Counted from the first letter of the stretch, positions 1-9,275 are shown. The stretch is 64,000 nt of DNA from Streptomyces sp. H27-H5 (GCF_026627505.1 NZ_JAPNLK010000022.1:1-64000), one strand, 5' to 3'. Numbers and translations: made by a program. Notes: generated from the sequence alone by a model not told the origin.

Positions 1-76
1 CGGCACCGACATCGGCCACCCCAACGACGCCTTCGACACCGCCGCCATCGTCCACCTCGCCGACCACGAGGCGTGA
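1..76 (+). CDS. 3' end of an unidentified gene (partial)
   Basis: An open frame enters from the window edge and ends at a TGA at 74-76, giving the last 24 residues, ending in HLADHEA. The fragment is too short to assign to a family. No start or ribosome site is visible, and it could be a chance frame, although its codon pattern (G or C in most third positions) fits coding DNA. Confidence 0.45.
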   Translation, partial: GTDIGHPNDAFDTAAIVHLADHEA

Positions 77-137
77 CCGCACCCAACCCGCCCAACCGGA
101 AAAGGACCTGCAACGCGCTGCACTAGGACCACCGGGC

Positions 138-178
138 TCGGGCCTCCGGGTTCTGTTCCCCGGGATCGGGCCTCCGGG
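138..178. repeat. Pair of 13-bp direct repeats
   Basis: TCGGGCCTCCGGG occurs at 138-150 and again at 166-178, in the gap between the partial first gene and the toxin gene. It has no obvious function. The rest of 77-230 shows no gene. Confidence 0.5.
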
Positions 179-230
179 CTCTCCGGACCCTGCCGCCTCC
201 GGGAATCCCCGCCGGCCTCGCCGCACCGTG

Positions 231-647
231 CTACGCGTCCTCCGCGTGGCCCCGCAGCGAGGCCGGCAGGGGTTCGCTGATGAGGCTGCGCAGTTCGTCG
301 GCGACCGCGCCGATGTCCAACCGGCCCAGCTTCGCCGCCTCGACGAGGTCTCCCAGGTCCTCCGGGGAGGGCAGGTGCTTCGCCCCGGCCACCCGCAGGT
401 ACGAGCGGGTCGCGGCGGCCGCGTAGAACTCGTTCATCGGGGATTCCAGCGCCGGGCAGACCGCGAGGGTGTGCAGAAACGCGGCGGCCCGCCACGCGGT
501 GTCCGGGGCGGGCTGTTCGGGTACCAGGACGAGGTCGTTCTGGTGCCGGGCGACCGCGGCGGCCACCCCGGAGGGATCCCACACGGCGGGATCCGACGGA
601 AGGTGATGGGCCAGGGCCGTCCAGGCCCACTCCATGGTGATCTTCAA
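231..647 (-). CDS. Doc/Fic-like toxin of a toxin-antitoxin pair
   Basis: This 138-residue protein resembles the short Streptomyces proteins annotated as Fic-family toxin components. A block at about residues 50-85 (AWRAAAFLHTLAVCP, then MNEFYAAAA) lies where Doc has its helix and Fic motif. The usual HxFx(D/E)(A/G)N(K/G)R signature is not kept: only the Asn near residue 72 can be aligned, and the catalytic His and final Arg are missing. Its start overlaps the stop of the upstream antitoxin gene by 4 bp (ATGA), so the two are translationally coupled. A second in-frame ATG four codons later is possible. Whether it still AMPylates or phosphorylates a target is unknown. Confidence 0.7.
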   Translation of the reverse strand: MKITMEWAWTALAHHLPSDPAVWDPSGVAAAVARHQNDLVLVPEQPAPDTAWRAAAFLHTLAVCPALESPMNEFYAAAATRSYLRVAGAKHLPSPEDLGDLVEAAKLGRLDIGAVADELRSLISEPLPASLRGHAEDA

Positions 648-847
648 TTGCCGAACCGCTCCTGGAAGTAGCTCCAGTGGTCGGCGAATTCCTCGATGCC
701 GGAGAGGAACGACTTCCGGTCCTCGTCCAGTTCGCGTTCGGTGACCTCGGTGATCAGCGCGGTCACCGTCGTCCCCAAAGCCGCCGCGCGCGCCTTGAGG
801 CGCTCGTGGAACTCTTCGTCCAGGCGGATGGTGACGTGTCTCGACAT
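644..847 (-). CDS. Ribbon-helix-helix antitoxin
   Basis: This 67-residue protein begins MSRHVTIRLDEEFHERLKAR, the beta-strand and first helix of an Arc/CopG ribbon-helix-helix fold. The second helix follows (GTTVTALITEVTERELDEDR), then an acidic and aromatic tail (FADHWSYFQERFGN) of the kind that wraps a toxin. The ATG at 847 was preferred to an upstream in-frame start at 913 because it begins directly at the fold and leaves the 858-877 palindrome upstream as an operator. It is expected to neutralise the downstream Doc-like toxin and to repress its own promoter. Confidence 0.85.
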   Translation of the reverse strand: MSRHVTIRLDEEFHERLKARAAALGTTVTALITEVTERELDEDRKSFLSGIEEFADHWSYFQERFGN

Positions 848-857
848 GGCGTTCACC

Positions 858-877
858 GTACAGCGGTCGTGCTGTAC
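858..877. promoter_or_regulatory. Palindromic operator of the toxin-antitoxin operon
   Basis: GTACAGC (858-864), six bases, then GCTGTAC (871-877) form a perfect inverted repeat ending 11 bp before the antitoxin ATG. RHH antitoxins bind such repeats as dimers of dimers, so this is probably the autoregulatory site overlapping the promoter or start of the transcript. Confidence 0.7.
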
Positions 878-897
878 GCAGGAGGGGAACGACACAA

Positions 898-929
898 GGG
901 TGGCCGGGGACACAGGTCCCCGGCCACCC
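898..929 (-). terminator. Hairpin terminator after the LolA-like gene
   Basis: There is a perfect 13-bp stem (898-910 with 917-929) and a six-base loop, 38 bp past the stop at 967. It has no T tract, which is common in Streptomyces. It also separates this gene from the toxin-antitoxin promoter. Confidence 0.75.
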
Positions 930-966
930 TCCGCTCTCGCGCGGCCCCTTGACGGAGCCGGCCGGG

Positions 967-2181
967 CTACTTCGCCGCGTTGGCCGTCTTCACCAGCGCG
1001 TCCTTGGTGACGGCGCCGACGTAGACCTTGCCGTCGTCGGTGATCAGCGCGTTGACCAGGCGGGTCGAGAAGACCCGGCCGGAACCGAACGAGCCGTTGA
1101 CCTTGTCACCGAGGGAGTCGATGAACTGCTTGGCCTCCTTGGGGGCGTCCTTGCCGTTCGCCGCGGCCTCGGCGTCCTTGAGGCCCTTGCCGCCGGGTAC
1201 GGAGATCTGTGCGACCGTCGCCCAGCCCTCGCCGAGCACCTTCACGTCGCCGTCGCCCGCGCCGCCGGTCAGGGCACCGAGGCCCGGGAAGGCGTCCAGG
1301 CCCTTCCACTCCTTGCCGTGCTCGCCCTTGGCGCCCTTGTCCGCCTCGGCGGCGCCCTCGGTCACCTTGGCGCCCTTGGGCGGGCTGAAGGCGAAGACGT
1401 CGGCGGCCGGCTTGGCGAAGTCCACCTTGGTGAAGCCGGCGTCCACGATCGGCTTGCCGCCCTGGCTGGACAGCAGCTGCACGCGCAGCGGCACGCCGTT
1501 CTTGGCGTCGACCGCGATCTGGACGGAGCCGACGGTGGAACCGGACTGCTTGGGCTTGAGCACGAGCTGGTAGGCGTCGCGGCCGGCCACCTGCGCGGTG
1601 TCGCCGACGCTGACGTCGGTGGTCGTGCCGGCGGCCTTCAGGACGTCCTGGGCCAGCTGCTGGGGCGAGGCGCCGAGCCGGTCGGCCGTCTTGTGGCCGT
1701 CCTTGCCCCGGGCGGCCGCCTCCTCGTGCTTCTCGTGCCAGGCCTCGTTGGACTGGCTGTCATAGCCCCACACGTCCGTGCCGTTGTGGATGAGGCTGTA
1801 CTCGTCCTTGCCGTCCAGGAACGTGAGCTTCTGGCGGTCCGGGCCGTCGGCCGCGACGCGGAAGGTGTGCGTGCCGTTGGCCAGCTGCGCGACCTTGTCC
1901 TGCGGGTCGGCCGAGCCGCCCGCGACGCCCCCGCCGCCGAGCAGGCCGCTCGCCAGGGTCGGCAGGCCGAGGTCGGTGCTGATGCGGGCGCTGCCGGACA
2001 GCTCCTGGACGTCCGAGGCGGCGATCTTCTCGATCAGCTGCTGGGCCGTCACCTTCGGCAGGTCCGGTCCTCCGGCGTTCGCGAAGGCCGGGACCATCGC
2101 GATGGTCGCCGCGGCCACCCCGAACACCGCGACCGGTACGGCGTACCGAGCGGCCTTGTGGGTCTTCGTGTTCGTTGCCAT
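967..2181 (-). CDS. LolA-like secreted or membrane-anchored protein
   Basis: This 404-residue protein starts with a basic stretch and one hydrophobic segment (about residues 13-35, ending MVPAFANA), which may be a cleaved signal or an anchor. The rest looks like the actinobacterial LolA/LppX-type beta-half-barrel: early residues LIEKIAASDVQELSGSARI, a central TFRVAADGPDRQKLTFLDG, then repeated strand-like segments. Such proteins bind lipids or lipoproteins at the cell surface. Gram-positives lack the outer-membrane Lol pathway, so the real substrate is unknown. The gene has its own terminator and lies downstream of the polyprenyl synthase gene, with a terminator between them. Confidence 0.75.
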   Translation of the reverse strand: MATNTKTHKAARYAVPVAVFGVAAATIAMVPAFANAGGPDLPKVTAQQLIEKIAASDVQELSGSARISTDLGLPTLASGLLGGGGVAGGSADPQDKVAQLANGTHTFRVAADGPDRQKLTFLDGKDEYSLIHNGTDVWGYDSQSNEAWHEKHEEAAARGKDGHKTADRLGASPQQLAQDVLKAAGTTTDVSVGDTAQVAGRDAYQLVLKPKQSGSTVGSVQIAVDAKNGVPLRVQLLSSQGGKPIVDAGFTKVDFAKPAADVFAFSPPKGAKVTEGAAEADKGAKGEHGKEWKGLDAFPGLGALTGGAGDGDVKVLGEGWATVAQISVPGGKGLKDAEAAANGKDAPKEAKQFIDSLGDKVNGSFGSGRVFSTRLVNALITDDGKVYVGAVTKDALVKTANAAK

Positions 2182-2362
2182 GTGTCTGCCCTACCTCTGT
2201 GTGTACGGCGGCGACCTACCCGTCATTCGTGTACACGTCCACCCCGCGCCGCCACTCTCACCCGATCTGGTGGGGATGTGCCTCTATCTGACCAAAGAAG
2301 AGGGCGGTGGGGCGTCACTCCCCGGACTCAAGTTGGCGTACCTCCCAGGGATGACACGACAC

Positions 2363-2400
2363 GGGCCCGGCATCCCCCACCCGTAGGGGTTGCCGAGCCC
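2363..2400 (-). terminator. Hairpin terminator after the polyprenyl synthase gene
   Basis: A 15-bp stem with two mismatches (2363-2377 with 2386-2400) and an eight-base loop lies just past the stop at 2434 and upstream of the LolA-like gene. Confidence 0.6.
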
Positions 2401-2433
2401 GGTCCGCGGTCGCGGGGGTGTGCGTCGCGGGGC

Positions 2434-3444
2434 TCAGCCCGCGCGGTGCACCACCGCGTCGCACAGCTCTTCGAGCGCCGACTTGGCGAAGCACTCGGGC
2501 AGCGGCGCGAGCGTCGCCCGCGCCTCCTGCGCGTACCGGATGGTGTCCCGTCGGGCCTGTTCCAGGGCCGGGTGGACGCGCAGCCGGGACAGCACCTCGG
2601 CGTGTCGGGCGTCGTCCGTGAGGTCGCCGTCCAGCAGCCCCACGAGCTCCAGGTCGTCCGGGTTCCCGTCCCGCTCCGCCATCTCGCGCAGCCGCAGCAC
2701 GGGCAGCGTGGGGATGCCCTCGCGCAGGTCGGTGCCGGGGGTCTTGCCGGACTCGTGCGAGTCGGAGGCGATGTCGAGGACGTCGTCGGCGAGCTGGAAG
2801 GCGGTGCCGAGCCGCTCTCCGTACTGGGTCAGGATGTCGACCACCGACTCGTCGGCGCCGGACATCAGCGCGCCGAAGCGGCCGGAGACGGCGATCAGCG
2901 AGCCGGTCTTGCCGGCGATGACGTCGAGGTAGTGGGCGACCGGGTCGCGGCCGTCGCGGGGACCGGCGGTCTCCAGGATCTGACCCGTCACCAGGCGCTC
3001 GAAGGCCTCCGCCTGGATGCGGACGGCCTCGGGCCCGAGGTCGGCCAGGATGTGCGAGGCGCGGGCGAACAGGAAGTCACCCGTGAGGACGGCCACGGAG
3101 TTGCCCCAACGGGCGTTCGCGCTCTCCACGCCGCGACGCACGTCCGCCTCGTCCATGACGTCGTCGTGGTAGAGCGTGGCCAGGTGGGTGAGTTCCACCA
3201 CCACGGCGGACGGCACGATGCCCGGGGCGTACGGATCCCCGAAACGGGACGCGAGCATCACCAGCAACGGCCGGAACCGCTTGCCTCCGGCGCGCACCAG
3301 GTGCTGCGCGGCCTCGGTGATGAAGGGGACTTCGCTCTTGGTGGCCTCCAGCAGACCCGCCTCGACGGCGGCCAGTCCGGCCTGGACATCGGTCTCAAGA
3401 GCCTGGTCCCGCACGCTCAGTCCGAACGGCCCGACGACGGTCAC
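2434..3444 (-). CDS. Long-chain polyprenyl diphosphate synthase
   Basis: This 336-residue trans-prenyltransferase condenses isopentenyl diphosphate units onto an allylic primer. The first aspartate-rich motif (DDVMD, residues 94-98) and the second (DDVLD, 220-224) are intact, as are GGKRFRPL (about 53-60) and the chain-binding KTG near 179. Length and motifs fit the catalytic subunit of heptaprenyl/octaprenyl synthases (HepB/GrcC type), which make menaquinone side chains. The menaquinone genes menG, mqnC and mqnA elsewhere in the window support this role. The GTG/ATG at 3444 faces the POT gene across a 190-bp divergent promoter region. Confidence 0.92.
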   Translation of the reverse strand: MTVVGPFGLSVRDQALETDVQAGLAAVEAGLLEATKSEVPFITEAAQHLVRAGGKRFRPLLVMLASRFGDPYAPGIVPSAVVVELTHLATLYHDDVMDEADVRRGVESANARWGNSVAVLTGDFLFARASHILADLGPEAVRIQAEAFERLVTGQILETAGPRDGRDPVAHYLDVIAGKTGSLIAVSGRFGALMSGADESVVDILTQYGERLGTAFQLADDVLDIASDSHESGKTPGTDLREGIPTLPVLRLREMAERDGNPDDLELVGLLDGDLTDDARHAEVLSRLRVHPALEQARRDTIRYAQEARATLAPLPECFAKSALEELCDAVVHRAG

Positions 3445-3634
3445 GAGGGGTACTCCTGTCTGCTGACGATCACCTTGACGATCACATGGATTGTCGATGT
3501 GTCGCTGCCATCACTCAAGCCAGCGTATCCGGTCTGTTTTCGATCACCCAGAGCGCCTGCCCGGCCGCCGCGCGCGCACCGCCCGATGCGCACCGGTATG
3601 TTCTGGAGGAGCCGAAACAACCAGAGAAGGCGTT

Positions 3635-4889
3635 TTGTCCAGAACCACAGCCGATCGAGACGAGGCGAACGACCCGGAGGCGGACCAGTCGCCACCGGAG
3701 GACGACCACGCCTTCCTCGGACACCCCAGGGGTCTGGCCACGCTCTCCGGACTGGAGGTCTGGGAGCGCTTCTCGTTCCTGGGCATGCAGGCCATTCTCG
3801 TCCTCTACTTCGCGGACACGGTGGCGAACGGCGGCCTGGGGATGAGCCCGGGCACCGCGGCCTCCGTCTCGGCGGCCTACGGGACCATGGTCTACCTCGT
3901 CTCCGTCGCCGGCGGATGGCTCGCCGACCGGATCCTCGGTTCCTATCGAGCGGTGCTCTACGGCGGCATCCTGATCGCCTGCGGCCACTACGGCATGGCC
4001 GTGCCGACCGCCGTCATGACGTGGGTGGGCCTCGGCCTGATCAGCGCGGGCACCGGTCTGCTCAAGCCCAACGTGGCCAGCATGGTCGGCAGGCTCTACC
4101 GGACCGACGACCAGCGGCGCGACGCGGGATTCGCCCTGTACTACATGGGGATCAACATCGGCGCGTTCGCCGGCCCCCTGATCACCGCGTGGCTCGGCGA
4201 GAACAAGGGCTGGCACTGGGGGTTCTCCGCCGCCGCCATCGGCATGACCGCGGGTCTGATCCAGTACGTCCTGGGACGCCGCCATCTGGCCGGACGAAAG
4301 CACTCGGCCGAGTTCGCGCTCGCCCCCGACGCGATGCGCACCGCGGTGTGGCGGATCGTCGGCGGACTGCTCCCGGTGGCCGTCGCGGCCACCGCGCTGG
4401 CCCTGGCCGGGTGGCTCACCATGGGCCGGTTCGTGGACCTGCTGCAGCATCATCGTCGAGTACGCCTGGAAGAGGATGAAGTTGAACGCGACCGAGGCCA
4501 GGAAGAGGACCACGTACGGGCGCAGCCGCCCGCGCTCCGCGGTCGTCACCCTGGGACTGCGGAACATCACCACGAAGTAGACGATCGGGGCGATCACCGA
4601 GATCAGGGTCTCGTACCTGCTGCTGGGCCTCGGCGACGTGCTGCTGGAGACCTCCGGCATGTCGGCCACCACCAAACTCGCCCCGAAGGCGTACGCCAGC
4701 CAGACGATGGCCCTGTGGTTCCTCTCCCTGGCCCTGGCCAACGGCATCCAGGCCCAGGTGGTGAAGGTCTACGGGCAGGTCTCGAACCCCGTCTACTTCG
4801 GCGTGAACGGTGCCGTCGCGGTGGCCGCGGGCCTCGTCGTGGTCGCCCTGGCGCCCTGGCTCAAGCGCACCATGCACCCCGTCCACTGA
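3635..4889 (+). pseudogene. POT-family peptide transporter, broken by an internal inversion and deletion
   Basis: The N-terminal arm (TTG at 3635 after AGAAGG; to about 4442, 269 codons) is a clear proton-dependent oligopeptide transporter: [19 protein letters not shown], then [17 protein letters not shown]. The C-terminal arm (about 4611-4889) is also clear ([18 protein letters not shown]) but in another reading frame. Between them, about 165 bp reads as nonsense on the plus strand, while its complement encodes the family's middle segment ([16 protein letters not shown], then [16 protein letters not shown]). The middle is therefore inverted, and roughly 80-100 residues that normally follow it are missing. 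The product cannot be a working transporter. An assembly error has not been excluded. Confidence 0.85.
4443..4611 (-). other. Inverted segment inside the POT transporter gene
   Basis: On the minus strand this piece encodes about 55 residues of POT sequence (from [11 protein letters not shown] to [12 protein letters not shown]), opposite to the rest of the gene. ACCTGCTGC occurs in direct orientation at 4437-4445 and 4615-4623, next to both breakpoints, and a six-base inverted match (GCAGCA/TGCTGC) is also present. Edges are accurate to a few bases only. No recombinase gene or long flanking inverted repeat is nearby. Confidence 0.8.
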
Positions 4890-4920
4890 GGCCGACCGGC
4901 GATCGGAGATTGGTTTCCGC

Positions 4921-6924
4921 ATGATCATCCGCACCGATTTCCCGTACGCGACCACCCGCGAGGATGTCCGGATCCCGCTGTCCGACGGGGTCGAGCTGTA
5001 CGCCCGGATCTGGCGCCCGGTCACCGGCGAGCCCGTGCCCGCCCTGCTGGAGTACCTCCCGTACCGGCTCACCGACTGGACGGCGCCCCGCGACTGGCAG
5101 CGGCACCCCTGGTACGCGGGGCACGGCTACGCCTCCGTACGGGTCGACGTGCGCGGCCACGGGTGCAGCGGCGGCGACCCCGGCGACGAGTACGACGCCC
5201 GGGAGCTGGCCGACGGCGTCGCGGTGGTGGAGTGGCTCGCCGCGCAGCCGTGGTGCACGGGCGCGGTGGGCATGTTCGGGATCTCCTGGGGCGGCTTCAA
5301 CAGCCTCCAGATCGCCGCGCTCGCCCCCGAGGCGCTGAAGGCGGTCGTCACCGTCTGCTCCACCGACGACCGCTACGACAACGACGTCCACTACATGGGC
5401 GGCTCGGTGCTGGCCGTGGACATGCACGCCTGGGCCTCGACGATGCTGGCCTTCGCCTCCCGCCCGCCGGACCCGCTGTACGCGGGCGAGGGCTGGCGGG
5501 AGCAGTGGCTCGCCCGGCTGGACGCCGTGGAGCCGCTCGTCCACACCTGGCTCGGGCACCAGACCCGGGACGACTACTGGCGCCACGGCAGCGTCTGCGA
5601 GGACTACTCCGCCATCGGCGCGGCGGTGCTGGCCGTCGGCGGCTGGCACGACCCGTACCGGGACACGGTGCTGCGCCTGGTCGAGCACCTGCCGGCGGGC
5701 CGGGTGCGGGGGCTGATCGGCCCCTGGTCGCACCAGTACCCCGACCGCGGTCTGCCGCCGGGCCCGGCGATCGGCTTCCTCCAGGAGACGCTGCGCTGGT
5801 GGGACCACTGGCTCCGGGGCGAGGACAACGGGGTCATGGACGAGCCGCTGCTGCGTTCCTGGATCAGCGAGTCGCACCCCCCTGCCACCGTCTACGAGCG
5901 CCTGGAGGGCCGCTGGGTCGGCGACACGGCCTGGCCCTCGCCCTCGGTCGTCCCCGTCTCGTACGGGCTCCAGGGCCCGCCCGTGGCCGTCGCCTCGCCG
6001 CAGCACACCGGCCTGGACGCCGGGCGGTTCTTCCCCTTCGGCAACGACGCGGACCTGCCGCCGGACCAGCGCGAGGAGGACGCCAAGTCGGCGTGCTTCG
6101 AGTTCCCCGTGGCGCCGGGCGAACCGGTGGAGATCCTCGGCCGGCCCTCGGTCACCCTGCGGCTGCGGATGGACGTCCCGTACGGGCAGGTGATCGCCCG
6201 GCTGTGCGACGTGGCCCCGGACGGGTCCTCCACCCTGGTCACGCGCGGCGTGCTGAACCTGTCCGCGCGGCGCGGGCGGGACAGGGCGGTGCCGTGGCCG
6301 GTGGGCGCGACCGAGGACGTCACCTTCGAGCTGAACGGCATCGGCCACGCCTTCCCGCCGGGGCACCGGATCCGGCTGGCCGTGTCCTCCGCGTACTGGC
6401 CCTGGATCTGGCCGCGGGCGGGCTCCGAGGCCGGGTGGACGCTGGACCCGGCCGGCAGCACCCTCGAACTCCCCCTGCGCACGCCCGGCCCGGCCGACCA
6501 CGGCATCGTCTTCGAGGCCCCGGAGCAGTCCGAGCCGCTGCGCGTGGTGTACCCCGACACCCTGGAGGAGCCCCGGCCGGAGCGGGTCGTCGTACGCGAC
6601 GTCGCGGCCGGCACCTGGCGGCTGGAGGTGGATCCCCGGTACGGGGGGACGCGGGTGTACCCGGACGGGCTGGAGTTCTCCGAGGACGCGGTGGAGGTGT
6701 ACGAGATCGACTCCCGCGACCCGCTGTCCGCCCACACCCGGTCGGACTGGCGGATCCGGTTGCACCGGCCGGACCTGGGCTGGGACACGCGGGTGGAGAC
6801 CCGGTCGGAGATCTCGTGCGACGAGGGCGGGTTCCTGACGTCGAACGAGGTGGTGTGCCGGGAGGGCGACGAGGTGGTCTTCCACCGGACGTGGGAACGG
6901 CGCCTGCCGAGGGCGGCGGGCTGA
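4921..6924 (+). CDS. CocE/NonD family serine hydrolase (X-Pro dipeptidyl-peptidase S15 fold)
   Basis: This 667-residue protein has an alpha/beta-hydrolase domain (about 1-320) followed by the jelly-roll C-terminal domain of the S15 family. The nucleophile elbow is GISWGG with Ser122. The probable acid is Asp244 in GGWHDPY and the base His271 in GPWSHQ. Members hydrolyse acyl esters or X-Pro peptides; the substrate cannot be read from sequence. The ATG at 4921 was chosen because the family begins with a strand like [16 protein letters not shown], and upstream codons overlap the end of the transporter gene. It lies 31 bp after the broken transporter and may once have shared a peptide-use operon with it. 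Confidence 0.9.
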   Translation: MIIRTDFPYATTREDVRIPLSDGVELYARIWRPVTGEPVPALLEYLPYRLTDWTAPRDWQRHPWYAGHGYASVRVDVRGHGCSGGDPGDEYDARELADGVAVVEWLAAQPWCTGAVGMFGISWGGFNSLQIAALAPEALKAVVTVCSTDDRYDNDVHYMGGSVLAVDMHAWASTMLAFASRPPDPLYAGEGWREQWLARLDAVEPLVHTWLGHQTRDDYWRHGSVCEDYSAIGAAVLAVGGWHDPYRDTVLRLVEHLPAGRVRGLIGPWSHQYPDRGLPPGPAIGFLQETLRWWDHWLRGEDNGVMDEPLLRSWISESHPPATVYERLEGRWVGDTAWPSPSVVPVSYGLQGPPVAVASPQHTGLDAGRFFPFGNDADLPPDQREEDAKSACFEFPVAPGEPVEILGRPSVTLRLRMDVPYGQVIARLCDVAPDGSSTLVTRGVLNLSARRGRDRAVPWPVGATEDVTFELNGIGHAFPPGHRIRLAVSSAYWPWIWPRAGSEAGWTLDPAGSTLELPLRTPGPADHGIVFEAPEQSEPLRVVYPDTLEEPRPERVVVRDVAAGTWRLEVDPRYGGTRVYPDGLEFSEDAVEVYEIDSRDPLSAHTRSDWRIRLHRPDLGWDTRVETRSEISCDEGGFLTSNEVVCREGDEVVFHRTWERRLPRAAG

Positions 6925-6967
6925 CGGCGGGCTGACGCACCGGCCGCCCGCCGGCCGCCCGGCCGGG

Positions 6968-7774
6968 TCAGCCGTAGAGGCGCTCCAGCACCACCGCGAT
7001 GCCGTCGTCCTCGTTCGACAGCGTCAGTTCGTCGGCGACGGCCACCAGCTCGCGGTGCGCGTTGGCCATGGCCACGCCGTGGGCCGCCCACGCGAACATC
7101 GGGACGTCGTTGGGCATGTCCCCGAAGGCGATCGTCGAGGACGCCGGCAGGTCCAGCACCTCCGCCGCCCGGGCCAGGCCGCTCGCCTTGTCGATGCCCG
7201 GCGGCTGGAGCTCCACGGTGTGTTCCCCGGCCATCGTCACGTTGACGAGGTCGCCGACCACTCCCCGCGCGACCCGGGTGAGTTCGTCGTCGTCCAGACG
7301 CGGGTGCTGGAGCAGCACCTTGTTGATGGGGGCGGACCACAGGTCCGCGCGGCTGTGGACGCGGACCGTCGGCAGGTGCGGGTGCCACATCCGGTAGCCG
7401 GGCCCTATCAACATCTCCGCGTCCACCCCCTCCTGGTTCACGGCGGCGTAGACCTCGCCGATCTCCGCCTCGATCTTCCCGAGGGCCACCTCGGCGAGGC
7501 CCCGGTCCATGGACACGGAGTGCAGCAGGCGCCCGCGCGCCGCGTCGTACACCTGCGCTCCCTGCCCGCACACCGCGAGCCCCGTGTAGCCGAGACCGTC
7601 GAGTACGTGGCGAACCTGCGGGACCGGGCGGCCGGTCACGATGATGTGCTGGGCGCCGGCCGCTCGGGCGGTCGCGAGGGCCTTGTGGGAGCGGGCCGAG
7701 ACGGTGTCTCCGGCGCGCAGCAGAGTCCCGTCCAGGTCGGTGGCCACAAGTGCATAGGGGAGGGCGGAAGTCAC
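6968..7774 (-). CDS. HAD-superfamily sugar/nucleotide phosphatase (Cof type)
   Basis: This is a 268-residue Cof/YbiV-type HAD hydrolase. Motif I is DLDGTLL near the N-terminus, motif II IIVTGRP, and motif IV the late SSTIAFGDMPNDVPMF, with an alpha/beta cap between them. Such enzymes dephosphorylate sugar phosphates, FMN or related metabolites. The GTG at 7774 puts motif I about ten residues in, as is usual; a longer TTG start at 7804 has its ribosome site too close and is less likely. The gene is convergent with the CocE gene and divergent from fumarylacetoacetase. Confidence 0.88.
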   Translation of the reverse strand: MTSALPYALVATDLDGTLLRAGDTVSARSHKALATARAAGAQHIIVTGRPVPQVRHVLDGLGYTGLAVCGQGAQVYDAARGRLLHSVSMDRGLAEVALGKIEAEIGEVYAAVNQEGVDAEMLIGPGYRMWHPHLPTVRVHSRADLWSAPINKVLLQHPRLDDDELTRVARGVVGDLVNVTMAGEHTVELQPPGIDKASGLARAAEVLDLPASSTIAFGDMPNDVPMFAWAAHGVAMANAHRELVAVADELTLSNEDDGIAVVLERLYG

Positions 7775-7915
7775 CCCGCCAAGGATACGGACCCCCTCGG
7801 ACAAGTCCTACAAATAGCGCCCGAATCCGGCCTCCCGCCCGCCCCACCGGCCACGTAACGTGTCAACCAGCCCCCGGGACACCCCCGGACCGCGTCGAAA
7901 GCGAGGCAGTAACCC

Positions 7916-9139
7916 ATGCCCCAGCAGAGCCCCCTCGATGTTCCCGAGGGCGACCCGTTCGGGCCGCACAACCTCCCCTACGGCGTGTTCTCCACCTCCG
8001 GGGACCCGCGCCGGCGGATCGGGGTACGGATCGGCGGGCACGTGCTCGACGCCGGGGCGGCCGCCGTCGCGCTCGGCTCCCCGTACGCCGAACTCCTCGG
8101 CCGGGACTCCCTCAACCCGCTGCTCGCCGCCGGCCGCACGGCCTGGCGCGACGTGCGCCGGGCGCTGACCGCCTGGGTCACCGATCCCGGCCACCGGCCC
8201 GCCGTGGAGCCGCACCTGCTGCCGCTGGACGCCGTGGAGCTGCACCTGCCGTACGAGGTCGCCGACTACGTCGACTTCTACGCGAGCGAGCACCACGCCA
8301 CCAACGTCGGACAGATGTTCCGTCCGGACGGCGACGCCCTCACCCCCAACTGGAAGCACCTGCCGATCGGCTACCACGGCCGCGCCGGCACCCTCGTGGT
8401 CTCCGGCACCGACGTGGTGCGTCCCTCCGGCCAGCGCAAGACGCCCGCCGACCCGGCGCCCGTCTTCGGGCCGAGCGTCAAGCTGGACATCGAGGCCGAG
8501 GTCGGATTCGTCGTCGGCACCCCGTCCGAACTGGGCCGCCCGGTGCCGCTGGCCGACTTCGAGGACCACGTCTTCGGGCTGTTCCTGCTCAACGACTGGT
8601 CCGCGCGGGACATCCAGGCCTGGGAGTACGTGCCGCTCGGCCCGTTCCTCGGCAAGTCCTTCGCCACCTCCGTCTCCGCCTGGGTGACCCCGCTGGAGGC
8701 CCTCGACTCGGCGCGCGTCGCCCCGCCCGCTCGGGACTTCCCGCTGCTGCCCTACCTCGACGACGCCGACAGCGACCGGCCCGGCGGCTTCGACCTGCAC
8801 ATCAGCGTCGCCCTCAACGGGCAGGAGGTGGCCCGGCCGCCGTTCTCCTCGATGTACTGGACCGCCGCCCAGCAGCTGGCCCACATGACCGTCAACGGTG
8901 CCTCCCTGCGCACCGGCGACGTGTACGGCTCCGGCACCGTCAGCGGCCCGGACCTCGACCAGCGCGGCTCGCTGCTGGAGCTCACCTGGAACGGCCGCGA
9001 CGCCATCGAACTGGCCGACGGCAAGCGCACGTTCCTGGAGGACGGCGACGTCGTCACCCTCACCGCCTGGGCCCCCGGGGCCGACGGCACCCGGGTGGGC
9101 CTCGGCGAGGTCACCGGCCGCGTCGTGGCCGGCCGGTAG
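7916..9139 (+). CDS. fahA: Fumarylacetoacetase
   Basis: This 407-residue enzyme of the last step of tyrosine/homogentisate breakdown splits 4-fumarylacetoacetate into fumarate and acetoacetate. The small N-terminal domain is followed by the FAH fold, with DFYASEHHATNVGQMFRP (metal Asp and catalytic His region) near residues 120-140 and LDIEAEVGFVVGTP with the metal-binding acidic residues. Later blocks LLNDWSARDIQAWEY and GPFLGKSFATS are typical. It stands alone: no hmgA or other homogentisate gene is adjacent. A strong hairpin follows at 9161. Confidence 0.95.
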   Translation: MPQQSPLDVPEGDPFGPHNLPYGVFSTSGDPRRRIGVRIGGHVLDAGAAAVALGSPYAELLGRDSLNPLLAAGRTAWRDVRRALTAWVTDPGHRPAVEPHLLPLDAVELHLPYEVADYVDFYASEHHATNVGQMFRPDGDALTPNWKHLPIGYHGRAGTLVVSGTDVVRPSGQRKTPADPAPVFGPSVKLDIEAEVGFVVGTPSELGRPVPLADFEDHVFGLFLLNDWSARDIQAWEYVPLGPFLGKSFATSVSAWVTPLEALDSARVAPPARDFPLLPYLDDADSDRPGGFDLHISVALNGQEVARPPFSSMYWTAAQQLAHMTVNGASLRTGDVYGSGTVSGPDLDQRGSLLELTWNGRDAIELADGKRTFLEDGDVVTLTAWAPGADGTRVGLGEVTGRVVAGR

Positions 9140-9160
9140 GTCCCGCCCCCGGGCCGGCCG

Positions 9161-9190
9161 GGGCCGCACCCACCCCTTTGGGTGCGGCCC
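9161..9190 (+). terminator. Hairpin terminator after fahA
   Basis: There is a perfect 11-bp GC stem (9161-9171 with 9180-9190) and an eight-base loop, starting 22 bp after the fahA stop. Confidence 0.8.
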
Positions 9191-9275
9191 GCGTGCGCGC
9201 CCCGGGACGCCCCGCGAGGGTGGACGCACGGGACGGGACAACCGTGCCTCCGTACCGCCACCGCGAGGAGCCGCC

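Noticed and set aside
949-4479. A 1176-codon plus-strand frame across the LolA, polyprenyl synthase and POT genes
   Set aside because: It runs through well-supported genes on the other strand and through promoter gaps; its translation has no family resemblance.
4443-4611. The inverted POT segment as a programmed, phase-variable DNA switch
   Set aside because: No recombinase gene and no long inverted repeats flank it, flipping it back would still leave the gene short, and the two arms are in different frames.
4861-7847. Very long minus-strand frames opposite the CocE and HAD genes
   Set aside because: They mirror genes with clear families, consist of Arg/Pro/Gly/Ala-rich chains without domains, and arise from third-position GC bias.
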